Notes: generated by a model not told the origin, from the letters alone. A stretch of 64,000 nt of DNA from an uncultured Lachnospiraceae bacterium (GCA_945929965.1 CAMEOT010000012.1:1-64000); one strand, 5' to 3'. Positions 17,377 to 26,859 are shown, numbered from the stretch's first letter. Translations and numbers: made by a program.

Positions 17377-17413
17377 CAGTACAGCAGATACCTTTATGAT
17401 ATCTGCTGTACTG
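17377..17413. repeat. 14-bp perfect inverted repeat between the SPFH and zinc-ribbon genes
   Basis: CAGTACAGCAGATA (17377-17390) and its exact complement (17400-17413) with a 9-base loop. No T-run follows, so it could be an mRNA-stabilising or processing hairpin rather than a standard terminator. Confidence 0.7.
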
Positions 17414-17448
17414 AACTGTTATGAATGAAAAATGAAAGAGAAATATAA

Positions 17449-18210
17449 ATGAACGGAAGTCTGATTGCTATTATTGTTATATTGGTATTGTGCCTGGTAC
17501 TGGCAGGGATCATTTATTATGCTTATTGCAGGATCCGGGAAAAATTACGGGATACCTCCAGAATGTTATTCGGCACAGATTCTATGATCGAGGGAATGAA
17601 GCAGAGAGAAGCGGAAGTGGAGATGACACCGAAGTCCGTATCCTCCGCAACAAATCTGTATATGCCTTCTATTATGAGAGACTTTCCCGAGTTCCATTAT
17701 GATGAGATGAAGAGCAGGGCGGAGAACGTGCTGACCTCTTATTTACAAAGTATTACCAGACAGAATCCGGCACTTTTGTCGGAGGGAACCAAAGAATTGA
17801 AAGAACAGCTCAGACTGCGGCTGGAGATGCTGCAGAACCAGTCACAGAGGGAGAGCTTTGAGAATATACATATTCACAGAACAGAGATACATCAGTACCG
17901 GAAGCAGAAGGGAAGACAGAGTATTGTCCTGCAGTCAGCGGTAGAATATATCCATGCATTGAAAGAAAACGGTAAGCTCATCGGGGGCAGTGAAGAGCGG
18001 AAAGAACAGGCAAAATACAATGTGGAACTGGTCTATATCCAGGATCAGGATATGATCGAGAACCAGGAGGATGCAGGTCTGGCTCTGAATTGTCCCAATT
18101 GTGGTGCACCTCTTCCCGGACTTGGAGCAAAAAAGTGTATTTATTGTGATACACCTATTGTGGAATATAATCTGCGGATCTGGAATTTCAGCAGAGTGGA
18201 ACAAGCATAG
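17449..18210 (+). CDS. membrane protein with C-terminal zinc ribbon
   Basis: 253 residues: one N-terminal membrane segment (about 5-27), a central helical-plus-strand domain (about 70-205; Tim44-like domains occupy this place in related proteins) and a zinc ribbon LNCPNCGAPLPGLGAKKCIYCDTP (cysteines about 215, 218, 230, 233). It shares the zinc-ribbon theme with the SPFH gene upstream and probably works with it at the membrane. Function unknown. Confidence 0.7.
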   Translation: MNGSLIAIIVILVLCLVLAGIIYYAYCRIREKLRDTSRMLFGTDSMIEGMKQREAEVEMTPKSVSSATNLYMPSIMRDFPEFHYDEMKSRAENVLTSYLQSITRQNPALLSEGTKELKEQLRLRLEMLQNQSQRESFENIHIHRTEIHQYRKQKGRQSIVLQSAVEYIHALKENGKLIGGSEERKEQAKYNVELVYIQDQDMIENQEDAGLALNCPNCGAPLPGLGAKKCIYCDTPIVEYNLRIWNFSRVEQA

Positions 18211-18229
18211 AGAAGGCTGAGAGGGCTGT

Positions 18230-21064
18230 ATGAACGAAAAAATAATGGTGTTAGAAAACAACAAAGACATAGACAGACGGCTGGAGGAAACAACGAAGGA
18301 GCTGCAACGGGAACGGGAAAAACTGATGGCTGTGATCCGGATGTCCGGAGATCTGATCTTTGAATATGATATTGCAAAGGATCAAATGCATTATGCCGGT
18401 CCGGAAGAAGGCAGTCTGTATTGCGAAAAGATCACGGAAGGGTACACAGAGCAGCTTCTTAGGGAAGTGGACAACCGCACGGATGTAGTGGAACAGCAGC
18501 TTGCGGAAGCACTGCATAGCGGCAGTCCGGTTATTTGTATTGAACTCTGCAAGACGGATGAGGAAGGCAACCCTCACTGGATGAAGGTCATCGGACAGAC
18601 TTTTTATAATGAGAAAAAAGAACCGGAACGTGTCCTGGGCAAGGTCTGTGATATTGATGCGCAGAAAAAAAAGGAAAAGGAATTACAGGAAAAATCACAA
18701 AAGGATTCTCTGACCGGACTTTTGAATCATTCCACCGTCAAGCAGCAGATCACAAACAGACTGCAGAAAATGGAACGGGGACAGGTGGGATACCTTATTG
18801 TCCTGGATGTGGATAGCTTTAAAAAGATCAACGATACAAACGGACATCTGTTTGGTGATGCGGTATTGTGTTCTTTTGCGGATGAAATGAATAAATTGTT
18901 TCCTAAGGCGCTGAAAGGCAGGATCGGAGGAGACGAGTTCGTGTGCTATGTAGAGGATATGCCAAGAGAGGAATTGGAAGAGAAGCTTGGACAGTTGAAT
19001 CACTGTATGTCTGACCGTTATGATGATGATAAAACGGGACTGCATATCTCCTGCAGCCTGGGAGCTGCGGTTACGGATGGAACAGTGACAGACTATAATC
19101 TGCTGTTCCAGTGGGCAGATGCAGCCTTATATCAGGTGAAGAGCCGGGAAAAGGGCGCTTATGATCTTCTGGAGGTCAAGGAGGGGGTGGCATTGCCCGG
19201 CCAAAGCTACCTGGACAGTGAAGAGAACAAAGAGGACGAGATCGTTCACAAGGAGGCGCAGTTCGAGAGTGAGGAAGATCTGGTGCTGTTCTGCGTGGAT
19301 CTGTTGGAAAATGTTTCGAATCTGACCAGTGCCCTGAAGGTGATCAGTGAACGTACCTGCAGTTTTTTCAATATTGATGATATGATATGTTTGGAAGTAA
19401 ATGAGGCAGGACCGTCGATCTGTTATCAATGGAATCGTGAGGAAAAGGAAAATTTTGTCCAAAGATTACTGCATCCGGGAGTATTTGAATGGGACCGGAT
19501 CCGGAAACGTGCAGACGAATCCGGCACCGCAATTTACAGACAGTCTGAGACTCCGGATATCTACAAAGAAGAAGCGGAGTCTGTGATGATCGTAATGTCT
19601 ACCGCTGCGAAGGGGTTAAAGGCCAGTGTTATCTTCTCGGACCGCCATACAGACAGAACATGGGAAGAGGAGAAAAATGCCCTGTGTAAAATCTCCCATC
19701 AGATATTCAACAGACTTCGCAAACTGAAAAATGCAGAAAAAGATCAAAGGGAACTGAACCGAAAGCTGAATTATGATGCTCTGACCGGACTGCCGGTGTA
19801 CAATAAGTTCGTAGACAAATTAGAAGCCTATATGGCAGTGAATGGTAAGACCGGATTATTTTTTGTGTCTTCTGATTTTTCTAATTTCCAGTATGTGAAT
19901 GAGATGTATGGCTACGAGGTAGGCGACCGTATCCTGCATGACTTTGCCGTGGCATTACAGGAAAAATGCCAGGAAGGAGTATTGTTCTGTCGTGTAACCT
20001 CCGATCACTTTGTTGGTGTGTTGAAGGAAGACTGCGTGGAGGATGCCAGAGAGGTGTATCTGGCGTTTACGAATTCTTTTGTGAAGAGGATCAACAGCCG
20101 GTATGATCAGTGTAATCTGGTCATTGCCACCGGTTTGTATGAGATCACGGAGAATGACTGGTCGGTATCTTCCATGATGGATAACGCCAATGAGGCCAGA
20201 AAACAATGCAAGACGCAGAAGGTAGACAGTGCCGTAGAAATTTACACGGACAAGATCCGCAGCGATTTGGAGAATACCAGAGCAATTGTATCCGGAATGG
20301 TAAGCGCCTACAATAATAAAGAATTCCATGCATATCTCCAGCCTAAGGTGTCTCTTCATACCGGAAAAATAGTGGGAGCGGAAGCACTGGTGCGCTGGAT
20401 AAAAGCGGATGGAACCATGGTGATGCCTGGAAAGTTTATAGATATTTTTGAGAGAAATGGGTTTATTACCAAGGTGGATTTCGCCATTCTGGATCAGGTC
20501 ATGGAATATTTGCGTGATGCCCTGGCCCAGGGAGAAGAAGTGGTGCCGATCTCTGTTAACTTTTCCAGACGTCACAATGAATATGCGGATTTTGTGCCGA
20601 ATATCTTAAAGCGCCTGAAAGACTATAAGGTACCCAGCGACCTGCTGGAGGTGGAAGTGACGGAGTCGGTATTTATGTCAGATCTGAATAAGCTGACCAA
20701 TAATCTGGAACACCTCAGGGACAGAGGCGTGGAGATCTCGGTTGATGATTTCGGAAGCGGATATTCTTCGCTGAATCTATTATCCAAGGTAGCTGTGGAT
20801 ACGGTCAAACTGGACAAGCAGTTCCTGGATGATACCATGAACAGCGAACGGGAAGAAGCCGCATTGACAATTATAAAATATCTGACTAAAATGTTAAGAC
20901 ATCTTGGCTTCAAAGTACTGGCAGAGGGCGTGGAGACCAGTGAACAGTTGGAGATGCTCCGGTTGGCGGATTGCGATATCGTGCAGGGATATTTTTATGC
21001 AAAACCAATGCCGATCGGGGAATTCAGAACTTTTTTACAGGAATTCAATGAAAGGGATAATTAG
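18230..21064 (+). CDS. GGDEF-EAL cyclic di-GMP enzyme with an extra degenerate GGDEF
   Basis: 944 residues, no membrane segment. Order: N-terminal coiled coil and PAS-like sensor (about 1-145), GGDEF domain 1 (about 155-315) with intact RIGGDEF, a GAF-like domain (about 335-500), GGDEF domain 2 (about 515-665) in which the motif is VTSDHF and therefore inactive, and an EAL domain (about 685-940). The EAL catalytic residues are present: EALVRW, DDFGSGYSSL, KLDKQF, LAEGVET and QGYFYAKP. It could make or degrade c-di-GMP. It ends 6 bases before pcrA, so the two are likely co-transcribed. Confidence 0.9.
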   Translation: MNEKIMVLENNKDIDRRLEETTKELQREREKLMAVIRMSGDLIFEYDIAKDQMHYAGPEEGSLYCEKITEGYTEQLLREVDNRTDVVEQQLAEALHSGSPVICIELCKTDEEGNPHWMKVIGQTFYNEKKEPERVLGKVCDIDAQKKKEKELQEKSQKDSLTGLLNHSTVKQQITNRLQKMERGQVGYLIVLDVDSFKKINDTNGHLFGDAVLCSFADEMNKLFPKALKGRIGGDEFVCYVEDMPREELEEKLGQLNHCMSDRYDDDKTGLHISCSLGAAVTDGTVTDYNLLFQWADAALYQVKSREKGAYDLLEVKEGVALPGQSYLDSEENKEDEIVHKEAQFESEEDLVLFCVDLLENVSNLTSALKVISERTCSFFNIDDMICLEVNEAGPSICYQWNREEKENFVQRLLHPGVFEWDRIRKRADESGTAIYRQSETPDIYKEEAESVMIVMSTAAKGLKASVIFSDRHTDRTWEEEKNALCKISHQIFNRLRKLKNAEKDQRELNRKLNYDALTGLPVYNKFVDKLEAYMAVNGKTGLFFVSSDFSNFQYVNEMYGYEVGDRILHDFAVALQEKCQEGVLFCRVTSDHFVGVLKEDCVEDAREVYLAFTNSFVKRINSRYDQCNLVIATGLYEITENDWSVSSMMDNANEARKQCKTQKVDSAVEIYTDKIRSDLENTRAIVSGMVSAYNNKEFHAYLQPKVSLHTGKIVGAEALVRWIKADGTMVMPGKFIDIFERNGFITKVDFAILDQVMEYLRDALAQGEEVVPISVNFSRRHNEYADFVPNILKRLKDYKVPSDLLEVEVTESVFMSDLNKLTNNLEHLRDRGVEISVDDFGSGYSSLNLLSKVAVDTVKLDKQFLDDTMNSEREEAALTIIKYLTKMLRHLGFKVLAEGVETSEQLEMLRLADCDIVQGYFYAKPMPIGEFRTFLQEFNERDN

Positions 21065-21070
21065 TCATAC

Positions 21071-23455
21071 ATGAGCATTTATGATACTTTGAATAAAGAA
21101 CAAAAAGAAGCGGTGCTTCATACGGAAGGACCGCTCCTTCTGTTAGCGGGTGCCGGAAGCGGCAAGACCCGTGTCCTGACTCACAGAGTGGCATATCTGA
21201 TCGATGAGCTGGGAGTGAATCCATGGAACATTCTTGCCATTACCTTTACCAATAAGGCGGCGCAGGAGATGCGGGAACGTGTGGACCAGATCGCCGGTTT
21301 CGGTGCGGATCAGGTATGGGTAGCTACTTTCCATGCCACCTGTATGCGGATCCTCAGAAGACATATTGACAGACTGGGATATGATACGAATTTTACGATC
21401 TATGATACAGACGATCAGAAGACTGTGATCAAACAGGTCTGCAAACGTCTGGACATCGACACGAAGATGTATAAGGAACGGACACTGCTGTCTGAAATAT
21501 CTTCTGCCAAGGACGAACTGGTGGATGTGCGGGAATTCGAGGTCAAGTCCGTAGGCGATTATCGCAAAAGTGTGACGGCAAAGGTATACAGAGAATATCA
21601 GGACACCCTGAAGAAGAGTAATGCACTGGATTTTGATGATATCATTGTGAAAACGGTGGAACTGTTCAAAAGCTGCCCAGAGGTACTCTATAACTATCAG
21701 GAGCGTTTCCGATACATTATGGTGGATGAGTACCAGGATACGAATACAGCACAGTTTGAACTGATCCGGCTGTTGGCGGACGGCTACCGCAATCTGTGTG
21801 TCGTGGGTGATGATGACCAGTCCATTTACAAGTTCCGTGGTGCCAATATCCGCAATATTTTAGATTTCGAGAAGGTATATCCGGATGCTAAAGTGATCAA
21901 GCTGGAGCAGAATTACCGTTCCACACAGAATATTCTGGATGCGGCAAACGCAGTGATCCGCAATAACAGAGGTCGTAAAGAGAAGGCACTGTGGACGGAA
22001 AAAGGAGCAGGCAGCCGAATACATTTCAGACAATTTGACAATGCTTATGAAGAGGCGGAATATATCGCAGACGATATTTCCGATAAAGTGAACAAAAATG
22101 GCGTTGCCTATGCGGATTGTGCAGTACTGTACCGTACCAATGCCCAGTCCAGACTTTTAGAAGAACGTATGGTGGTGGAAGGAATTCCCTATCATGTGGT
22201 AGGCGGTGTGAACTTCTATGCCAGACAGGAGATCCGGGACATTCTGGCGTATTTAAAGACCATTGATAACGGCAGGGATGAAGTGGCTCTGCGCAGAATC
22301 ATCAATGTGCCGAAACGAAGCATCGGTGCAGCATCACTGGAAAAAGTGGCGGATTATGCGCAGATGAAGGATATCACATTATTTGATGCATTGTGCGAGG
22401 CAGACCAGATCCGGGGATTGGGAAGAGCGGAAGCAAAGATCCGTGGATTCGTCAATCTGATCGAAGTGCTGCGCAGCGGATTGTCCTCCTATACACTGCC
22501 GGATCTGATCAAGTCTTTATTAGAACGGATCGATTATGCGGAATATCTGCGGGATCAGGATGAGGAATCCGCCGAGGACCGTCTCGGGAATGTGGATGAA
22601 CTGATCACCAAGGCAGCGGTCTACGAAGAGACCCACGATGAGCCTTCTCTGTCGGAGTTTTTGGAAGAGATCATGCTGGTAGCGGATATTGATAATGTGG
22701 AGGATGGTGATAACAGAGTGCTTTTGATGACTCTGCACAGTGCCAAAGGTCTGGAATTCCCGGTGGTCTATCTCGCCGGCATGGAGGATGGACTATTCCC
22801 CAGCTTGATGACGATCGCGTCCGATGACCCGTTGGAGATCGAGGAAGAGAGACGACTGGCTTATGTGGGAATCACCAGAGCCAAGGAGGATCTGACGCTG
22901 ACCTGTGCCAGAAGCAGAATGCTTCGCGGTGAGACTCAGTACAATCCAGTGAGCCGTTTTGTGCGGGAGATCCCGAAGGAACTTATGGATAATACCCTGC
23001 CGCAAAACAGAAGATACCGGGACGATGATCTGGAGGATTTTCAGGCGAGAAGAGCCAATGAGGCAGCCCTTCGTGCCATGGGACTGGAAGCGATTGCAAC
23101 TCCCCGGTCCGGAAACGGTTCGGGCAGCGGCTTCGGAGGCTTTGGCAATACGGGATTTGATCCAAGACCCAAGGCAACCTTGAAGCCACGCGTTACGGCA
23201 AAAGCAGACAAACCTTATATTTCCAAGGGGATCAATGGACTCAACCAGCTGGCGGGACTGCAGAAGGGAACGGAATTCAAGGCACCGGATGCACTGGACT
23301 ATACGGTAGGAGACAGAGTACGTCATATCAAATACGGTGAGGGCACGGTATTAAATATCGCAAGAGAACCCAGGGACTATAAAGTCACGGTGGAATTCGA
23401 CCAGGCGGGGCAGAAGATCATGTATGCATCTTTTGCCAAGTTAAAACAGGTATAG
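21071..23455 (+). CDS. pcrA: ATP-dependent DNA helicase PcrA/UvrD
   Basis: Superfamily 1A 3'-5' helicase for repair and replication-fork upkeep. 794 residues. Motifs: NKEQKEAVLHTEGPLLLLAGAGSGKTRVL (Q motif and Walker A; key GAGSGKT), VDEYQDTN (II), GDDDQSIYKFRGAN (III), QNYRS (IV), TLHSAKGLEFPVV (V), YVGITRAKEDL (VI), and a C-terminal Tudor-like domain ending about residue 794. The region about 690-720 is a flexible Gly-rich linker. Confidence 0.96.
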   Translation: MSIYDTLNKEQKEAVLHTEGPLLLLAGAGSGKTRVLTHRVAYLIDELGVNPWNILAITFTNKAAQEMRERVDQIAGFGADQVWVATFHATCMRILRRHIDRLGYDTNFTIYDTDDQKTVIKQVCKRLDIDTKMYKERTLLSEISSAKDELVDVREFEVKSVGDYRKSVTAKVYREYQDTLKKSNALDFDDIIVKTVELFKSCPEVLYNYQERFRYIMVDEYQDTNTAQFELIRLLADGYRNLCVVGDDDQSIYKFRGANIRNILDFEKVYPDAKVIKLEQNYRSTQNILDAANAVIRNNRGRKEKALWTEKGAGSRIHFRQFDNAYEEAEYIADDISDKVNKNGVAYADCAVLYRTNAQSRLLEERMVVEGIPYHVVGGVNFYARQEIRDILAYLKTIDNGRDEVALRRIINVPKRSIGAASLEKVADYAQMKDITLFDALCEADQIRGLGRAEAKIRGFVNLIEVLRSGLSSYTLPDLIKSLLERIDYAEYLRDQDEESAEDRLGNVDELITKAAVYEETHDEPSLSEFLEEIMLVADIDNVEDGDNRVLLMTLHSAKGLEFPVVYLAGMEDGLFPSLMTIASDDPLEIEEERRLAYVGITRAKEDLTLTCARSRMLRGETQYNPVSRFVREIPKELMDNTLPQNRRYRDDDLEDFQARRANEAALRAMGLEAIATPRSGNGSGSGFGGFGNTGFDPRPKATLKPRVTAKADKPYISKGINGLNQLAGLQKGTEFKAPDALDYTVGDRVRHIKYGEGTVLNIAREPRDYKVTVEFDQAGQKIMYASFAKLKQV

Positions 23456-23550
23456 TATTTTTCACGAAAATATGGTATCATATAAGGGGATGAAAACAAT
23501 TGCTTTGCATCCGGAGAAACGCCCGGATGCCGGAAAGGCAGGTAAATAAT

Positions 23551-23850
23551 ATGAACAAAATCGAAAATCTGGTAGATCTTGACAAATTAAACGAACTGAA
23601 GATCAGCGAACTGAAGAAGCTTAATAAGCTCCTGGGTAAGGAAGTGGAAGAGAAGAAGGAGTGCAATGTCCTGTTATGGGTACTGGCGATCATCGGTGCC
23701 GTAGCAGCTGTTGCAGCCGTAGCTTATGCCGTATATCGTTTCTTCTTTGCGCAGGATTATCTGGAAGACTTCGAGGATGATTTCGAAGACGAAGCAGATG
23801 ACGTGGAAGAGGATGACGACGACTTCTTCGAGGATGAAGGAGAGAACTAA
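23551..23850 (+). CDS. small membrane protein with acidic tail
   Basis: 99 residues. A helical charged N-terminus (about 1-40), one Ala/Val-rich membrane segment (about 46-70) and a tail made almost only of Asp/Glu (DYLEDFEDDFEDEADD and on). It resembles small Lachnospiraceae proteins without known role. The start at 23551 is chosen by the sharp N-terminus and the GGCAGGT upstream; a longer TTG frame from 23500 exists. It ends 3 bases before the methyltransferase gene. Confidence 0.75.
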   Translation: MNKIENLVDLDKLNELKISELKKLNKLLGKEVEEKKECNVLLWVLAIIGAVAAVAAVAYAVYRFFFAQDYLEDFEDDFEDEADDVEEDDDDFFEDEGEN

Positions 23851-23853
23851 CCC

Positions 23854-25290
23854 ATGAAAAAAGGACAGGTATATGAAGGAACTGTTGTAAGGGTCGATTT
23901 TCCCAACAAAGGGATCGTCTGTGTGGGAGAAGAGACTGCAGTAGTCAAGAACAGCCTGCCCGGACAGGAAGTCAAGTTCTCAGTGAATAAAGTACGCAAA
24001 GGGAAGGCGGAAGGAAGGCTTTTAGAGGTGACGGAGAAGTCACCTTTAGAAACAGGTCGGACGTGTTCCCTTTTTGGGTCGTGCGGCGGATGCACCTATC
24101 TGTCTCTTCCCTATGAAGAACAGCTGAAGGTCAAAGAAGAACAGGTAAAACACCTGCTGGACAGCGTGTTAAATAAACAGGAAGAACCCTGGACATTTGA
24201 AGGCATCAAGGGCAGCCCGAAGGCTTATGAATACCGCAATAAGATGGAATTTTCCTTCGGAGACGAGTACAAGGACGGACCGCTGGCACTGGGCATGCAT
24301 AAGAGAGGCAGCTTCTATGACATTGTGACCGTAGCGGACTGTGAGATCGTGGATGCGGATTACCGCCTGATCTTACAGACAGTGAGAGATTATTTTGCCC
24401 GGGCGAAGGTAAGCTTTTTCCACAGAATGTGCCATGAGGGGTACTTACGGCACCTGCTGGTACGTAAGGCATCCCGCACCGGAGAGATTCTGGTGGCACT
24501 GGTGACGACATCCCAGGATCCATGGCAGGGAGAGACGGCGGTGAAAGGAAGCTTGAATGCCTTGGATGCGGATACGCTGATCGCAGGATTTAAGGAGATG
24601 CTGCTTTCCCTGGAACAGGATGGGAAGCTTTCCGGCAAATTTGCCGGAATCCTACATATCACCAATGATTCCATCGCAGATGTAGTGCAGAGTGACCACA
24701 CGGAGCTGTTATACGGACAGGAGTATTTTTATGAGGAATTGCTGGGTTTGAAATTCAAGATCTCCACATTCTCCTTTTTCCAGACCAACTCTTACAGTGC
24801 GGAGGTACTGTACCAGACGGCGAGAGATTATGTGGGCGACCTGGGCGGCAGCGACAAGACCGTGTTCGACCTATACAGCGGCACCGGCACTATCGCACAG
24901 CTCATGGCACCGGCCGCCGGGAAAGTCATCGGTGTGGAGATCGTGGAGGAAGCCGTGGAGGCAGCGAAGAAAAACGCTGCAGCCAACGGACTGGATAACT
25001 GTGAATTCATTGCCGGAGATGTATTGAAAGTACTGGATGAAGTGGAAGAGAAGCCAGACATGATCATCTTAGACCCCCCCAGAGATGGCATCCACCCCAA
25101 AGCACTGCCGAAAATTATAAAATATGGTGTGGATCATATCGTCTACATCTCCTGCAAACCCACCAGCCTCGTGAGAAATCTGGAGGTATTCTTAGAGAAT
25201 GGCTACCGCGTGGACAAAGCCGTTGCCGTGGATCAGTTCCCCTGGACCGCAAATGTCGAGACGGTGTGCCTGTTGACGAGGAAAAAATAG
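23854..25290 (+). CDS. rlmD: 23S rRNA (uracil-C5)-methyltransferase, RlmD/RumA family
   Basis: 478 residues. TRAM domain (about 1-60); iron-sulfur cysteines in CSLFGSCGGC; SAM-binding FDLYSGTGTIAQLMA; DPPRDGIHPKAL and the catalytic-region YISCKPTSLVRNL. The family methylates U1939 (RlmD) or U747/U54 (RlmC/TrmA) at C5; the exact target cannot be set from sequence alone. It is co-transcribed with the small acidic protein. Confidence 0.92.
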   Translation: MKKGQVYEGTVVRVDFPNKGIVCVGEETAVVKNSLPGQEVKFSVNKVRKGKAEGRLLEVTEKSPLETGRTCSLFGSCGGCTYLSLPYEEQLKVKEEQVKHLLDSVLNKQEEPWTFEGIKGSPKAYEYRNKMEFSFGDEYKDGPLALGMHKRGSFYDIVTVADCEIVDADYRLILQTVRDYFARAKVSFFHRMCHEGYLRHLLVRKASRTGEILVALVTTSQDPWQGETAVKGSLNALDADTLIAGFKEMLLSLEQDGKLSGKFAGILHITNDSIADVVQSDHTELLYGQEYFYEELLGLKFKISTFSFFQTNSYSAEVLYQTARDYVGDLGGSDKTVFDLYSGTGTIAQLMAPAAGKVIGVEIVEEAVEAAKKNAAANGLDNCEFIAGDVLKVLDEVEEKPDMIILDPPRDGIHPKALPKIIKYGVDHIVYISCKPTSLVRNLEVFLENGYRVDKAVAVDQFPWTANVETVCLLTRKK

Positions 25291-25311
25291 TAAAGAGAAT
25301 ATAGGAATGAG

Positions 25312-25339
25312 AAGGAATCGAGAGATCGGTTCCTTTTTT
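25312..25339 (+). terminator. terminator of the rRNA methyltransferase gene
   Basis: AAGGAATC pairs with GGTTCCTT (one G-U pair), followed by a T-run; immediately after it base composition becomes A/T-rich and mobile-element genes begin. Confidence 0.75.
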
Positions 25340-25438
25340 ATGCTTAAAATTAATTGATGACAAAATCAAATTGACATAGAGAAGCTTGATTGATATGATA
25401 TAGACAAAATGAAAATGGCATATTGGAGGAACATTGAG

Positions 25439-25717
25439 ATGGATAAAGTTATAAATATTGAAGAGGCATTAAAAAGAATCGAGGAGTTGGAAAAAGAGAA
25501 TGCAGAACTTCGGGAGGAATTAGAGTATTACAGAAATCGTAAGTTAAGTGGTCGTCAGAAACATAACGCCAAGTGGATGGCAATTTATAATGATTTTGTT
25601 GTTGGGTTTGAGAGCGGCATGACAATGGTAGAAATTGCGAAGCGGAACAATGTCAGTGAGAGGACGATTTATAGGTATAAAGCGTATTATGACAAACTGA
25701 GGGAAAAAGAGGAATAG
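25439..25717 (+). CDS. small coiled-coil/HTH protein (recombinase-HTH type)
   Basis: 92 residues. An N-terminal coiled coil (EEALKRIEELEKENAELREELEYY; about 6-32) is followed by a resolvase-like helix-turn-helix: GMTMVEIAKRNNVSERTIYRYKAYY (about 60-85). Likely DNA-binding, with a DNA palindrome at its stop codon. GGAGG precedes the ATG at 25439. Codon use and A/T content differ from the core genes on the left, consistent with acquisition. Confidence 0.7.
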   Translation: MDKVINIEEALKRIEELEKENAELREELEYYRNRKLSGRQKHNAKWMAIYNDFVVGFESGMTMVEIAKRNNVSERTIYRYKAYYDKLREKEE

Positions 25718-25746
25718 ACCATTTTACTGACGTCAGTAAAATGGTC
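25717..25746. promoter_or_regulatory. 30-bp perfect loopless palindrome
   Basis: GACCATTTTACTGAC (25717-25731) is followed directly by its exact complement (25732-25746). It begins at the last base of the upstream stop codon and lies 50 bases before the ORF6N start. With no loop and no T-run it looks like a dimeric-protein operator. Confidence 0.7.
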
Positions 25747-25797
25747 ATATGAGAATTGCGGACGATTTTTTTGACCGCAAATGGATGGAGGAGTTCT

Positions 25798-26844
25798 ATG
25801 GCAGAAGATAAAAAGAAAGATGAAATTGCTGTGATTGATATTACAGGAGAATATTTGCAAGAAAGAATTTATGAAATTCGAGGACAAAGAGTAATCTTAG
25901 ATGCCGATCTTTCTGAAATATATGATTATACTACAAAAGCATTTAATCAACAAGTAAAAAATAATATTGAGAAATTTGACGAAGATTTTATGTTTGAACT
26001 TACGGATGACGAGGTAGAAAATTTGCGGTCAAATTTTTTGACCGCAAATCTTAACAGTAAGAGCAGATATAATCCTCATGTATTTACAGAGCAAGGATTA
26101 TATATGCTGATGACTGTCTTGAAAGGACCGTTGGCTGTTAAGCAGAGCAAGGCATTAATAAGAAACTTTAAGAAAATGAAAGATTACATATTAAAAAATC
26201 GTGATTTAATAGGTCAGCGGGAAATACTTCAGTTAAGCATGGAAACTGCTAACAACAGAATAGAAATTAACAAAATCAACTCAGATATGATATCTCTTGA
26301 AAAACAGATTTCAGATGTTGCAGAAGGCTTGAAGGATGTTGTGACAAAATCTGAGTTGGCTGATATGATGAACAGCTTTGTTTCAGATGATGATGAAAAG
26401 TGGCTTATGTTTAATGCAAAATTTAGTAGTGCAGATGAGGTATATGAGTCCATTTATAAGCAGGCAAAGTCGTCAATATATGTCGTTGACAATTATATTG
26501 GATTAAGAACGCTGGTACATCTTAAAAATTCTCCTACAGGAGTAAATATTACGTTGTTCAGCGATAATGTTGGAAATAATAAACTTCACAATATAGAATT
26601 TACGGATTTTTGCAAAGAATATCCATCCGTAAAAATATCAATGAAAAAGACAGGAGGTATATTCCATGATCGTTTTATCGTGCTTGATTATGGAACTGAT
26701 GATGAAAGAGTTTTCTTATGTGGTGCTTCATCAAAGGATGCAGGCGCTAGAATAACCAGTATTGTTGAAGATTATGGAATAGCTAAATATGCTCCGGTTA
26801 TTGCCACACTGTTGAAAAATCCAACTTTGATTTTACCACAGTAG
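25798..26844 (+). CDS. ORF6N (KilA-N-like) domain protein with PLD-like C-terminus
   Basis: 348 residues. The N-terminal ORF6N domain (about 15-110: IRGQRVILDADLSEIYDYTTKAFNQQVKNN, FMFELTDDEVENL, HVFTEQGLYMLMTVL) is common in phage and mobile elements. Coiled coil about 130-200. The C-terminal part (about 215-345) contains FHDRFIVLDYG and VFLCGASSKDAG, which resemble one half of a phospholipase D-like site (HxxxxD and GxSSKD). Possibly a phage-derived or defence-related regulator; function unknown. GGAGGAG precedes the ATG at 25798. A perfect palindrome lies within the coding region at 26021-26049. Confidence 0.75.
   Translation: MAEDKKKDEIAVIDITGEYLQERIYEIRGQRVILDADLSEIYDYTTKAFNQQVKNNIEKFDEDFMFELTDDEVENLRSNFLTANLNSKSRYNPHVFTEQGLYMLMTVLKGPLAVKQSKALIRNFKKMKDYILKNRDLIGQREILQLSMETANNRIEINKINSDMISLEKQISDVAEGLKDVVTKSELADMMNSFVSDDDEKWLMFNAKFSSADEVYESIYKQAKSSIYVVDNYIGLRTLVHLKNSPTGVNITLFSDNVGNNKLHNIEFTDFCKEYPSVKISMKKTGGIFHDRFIVLDYGTDDERVFLCGASSKDAGARITSIVEDYGIAKYAPVIATLLKNPTLILPQ
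26021..26049. repeat. 13-bp inverted repeat inside the ORF6N gene, half-repeated upstream
   Basis: ATTTGCGGTCAAA - TTT - TTTGACCGCAAAT. The 16-base half TTTTTTGACCGCAAAT also occurs at 25767-25782, where it pairs imperfectly with TTGCGG (25756-25761) just ahead of the ORF6N ribosome binding site. Confidence 0.75.
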
Positions 26845-26859
26845 AGGGGAGTGAATGTA

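Noticed and set aside
25731-25734. TGACGTCA core of the 30-bp palindrome read as a eukaryotic CRE site
   Set aside because: Coincidental; a bacterial genome has no CREB-type factors.
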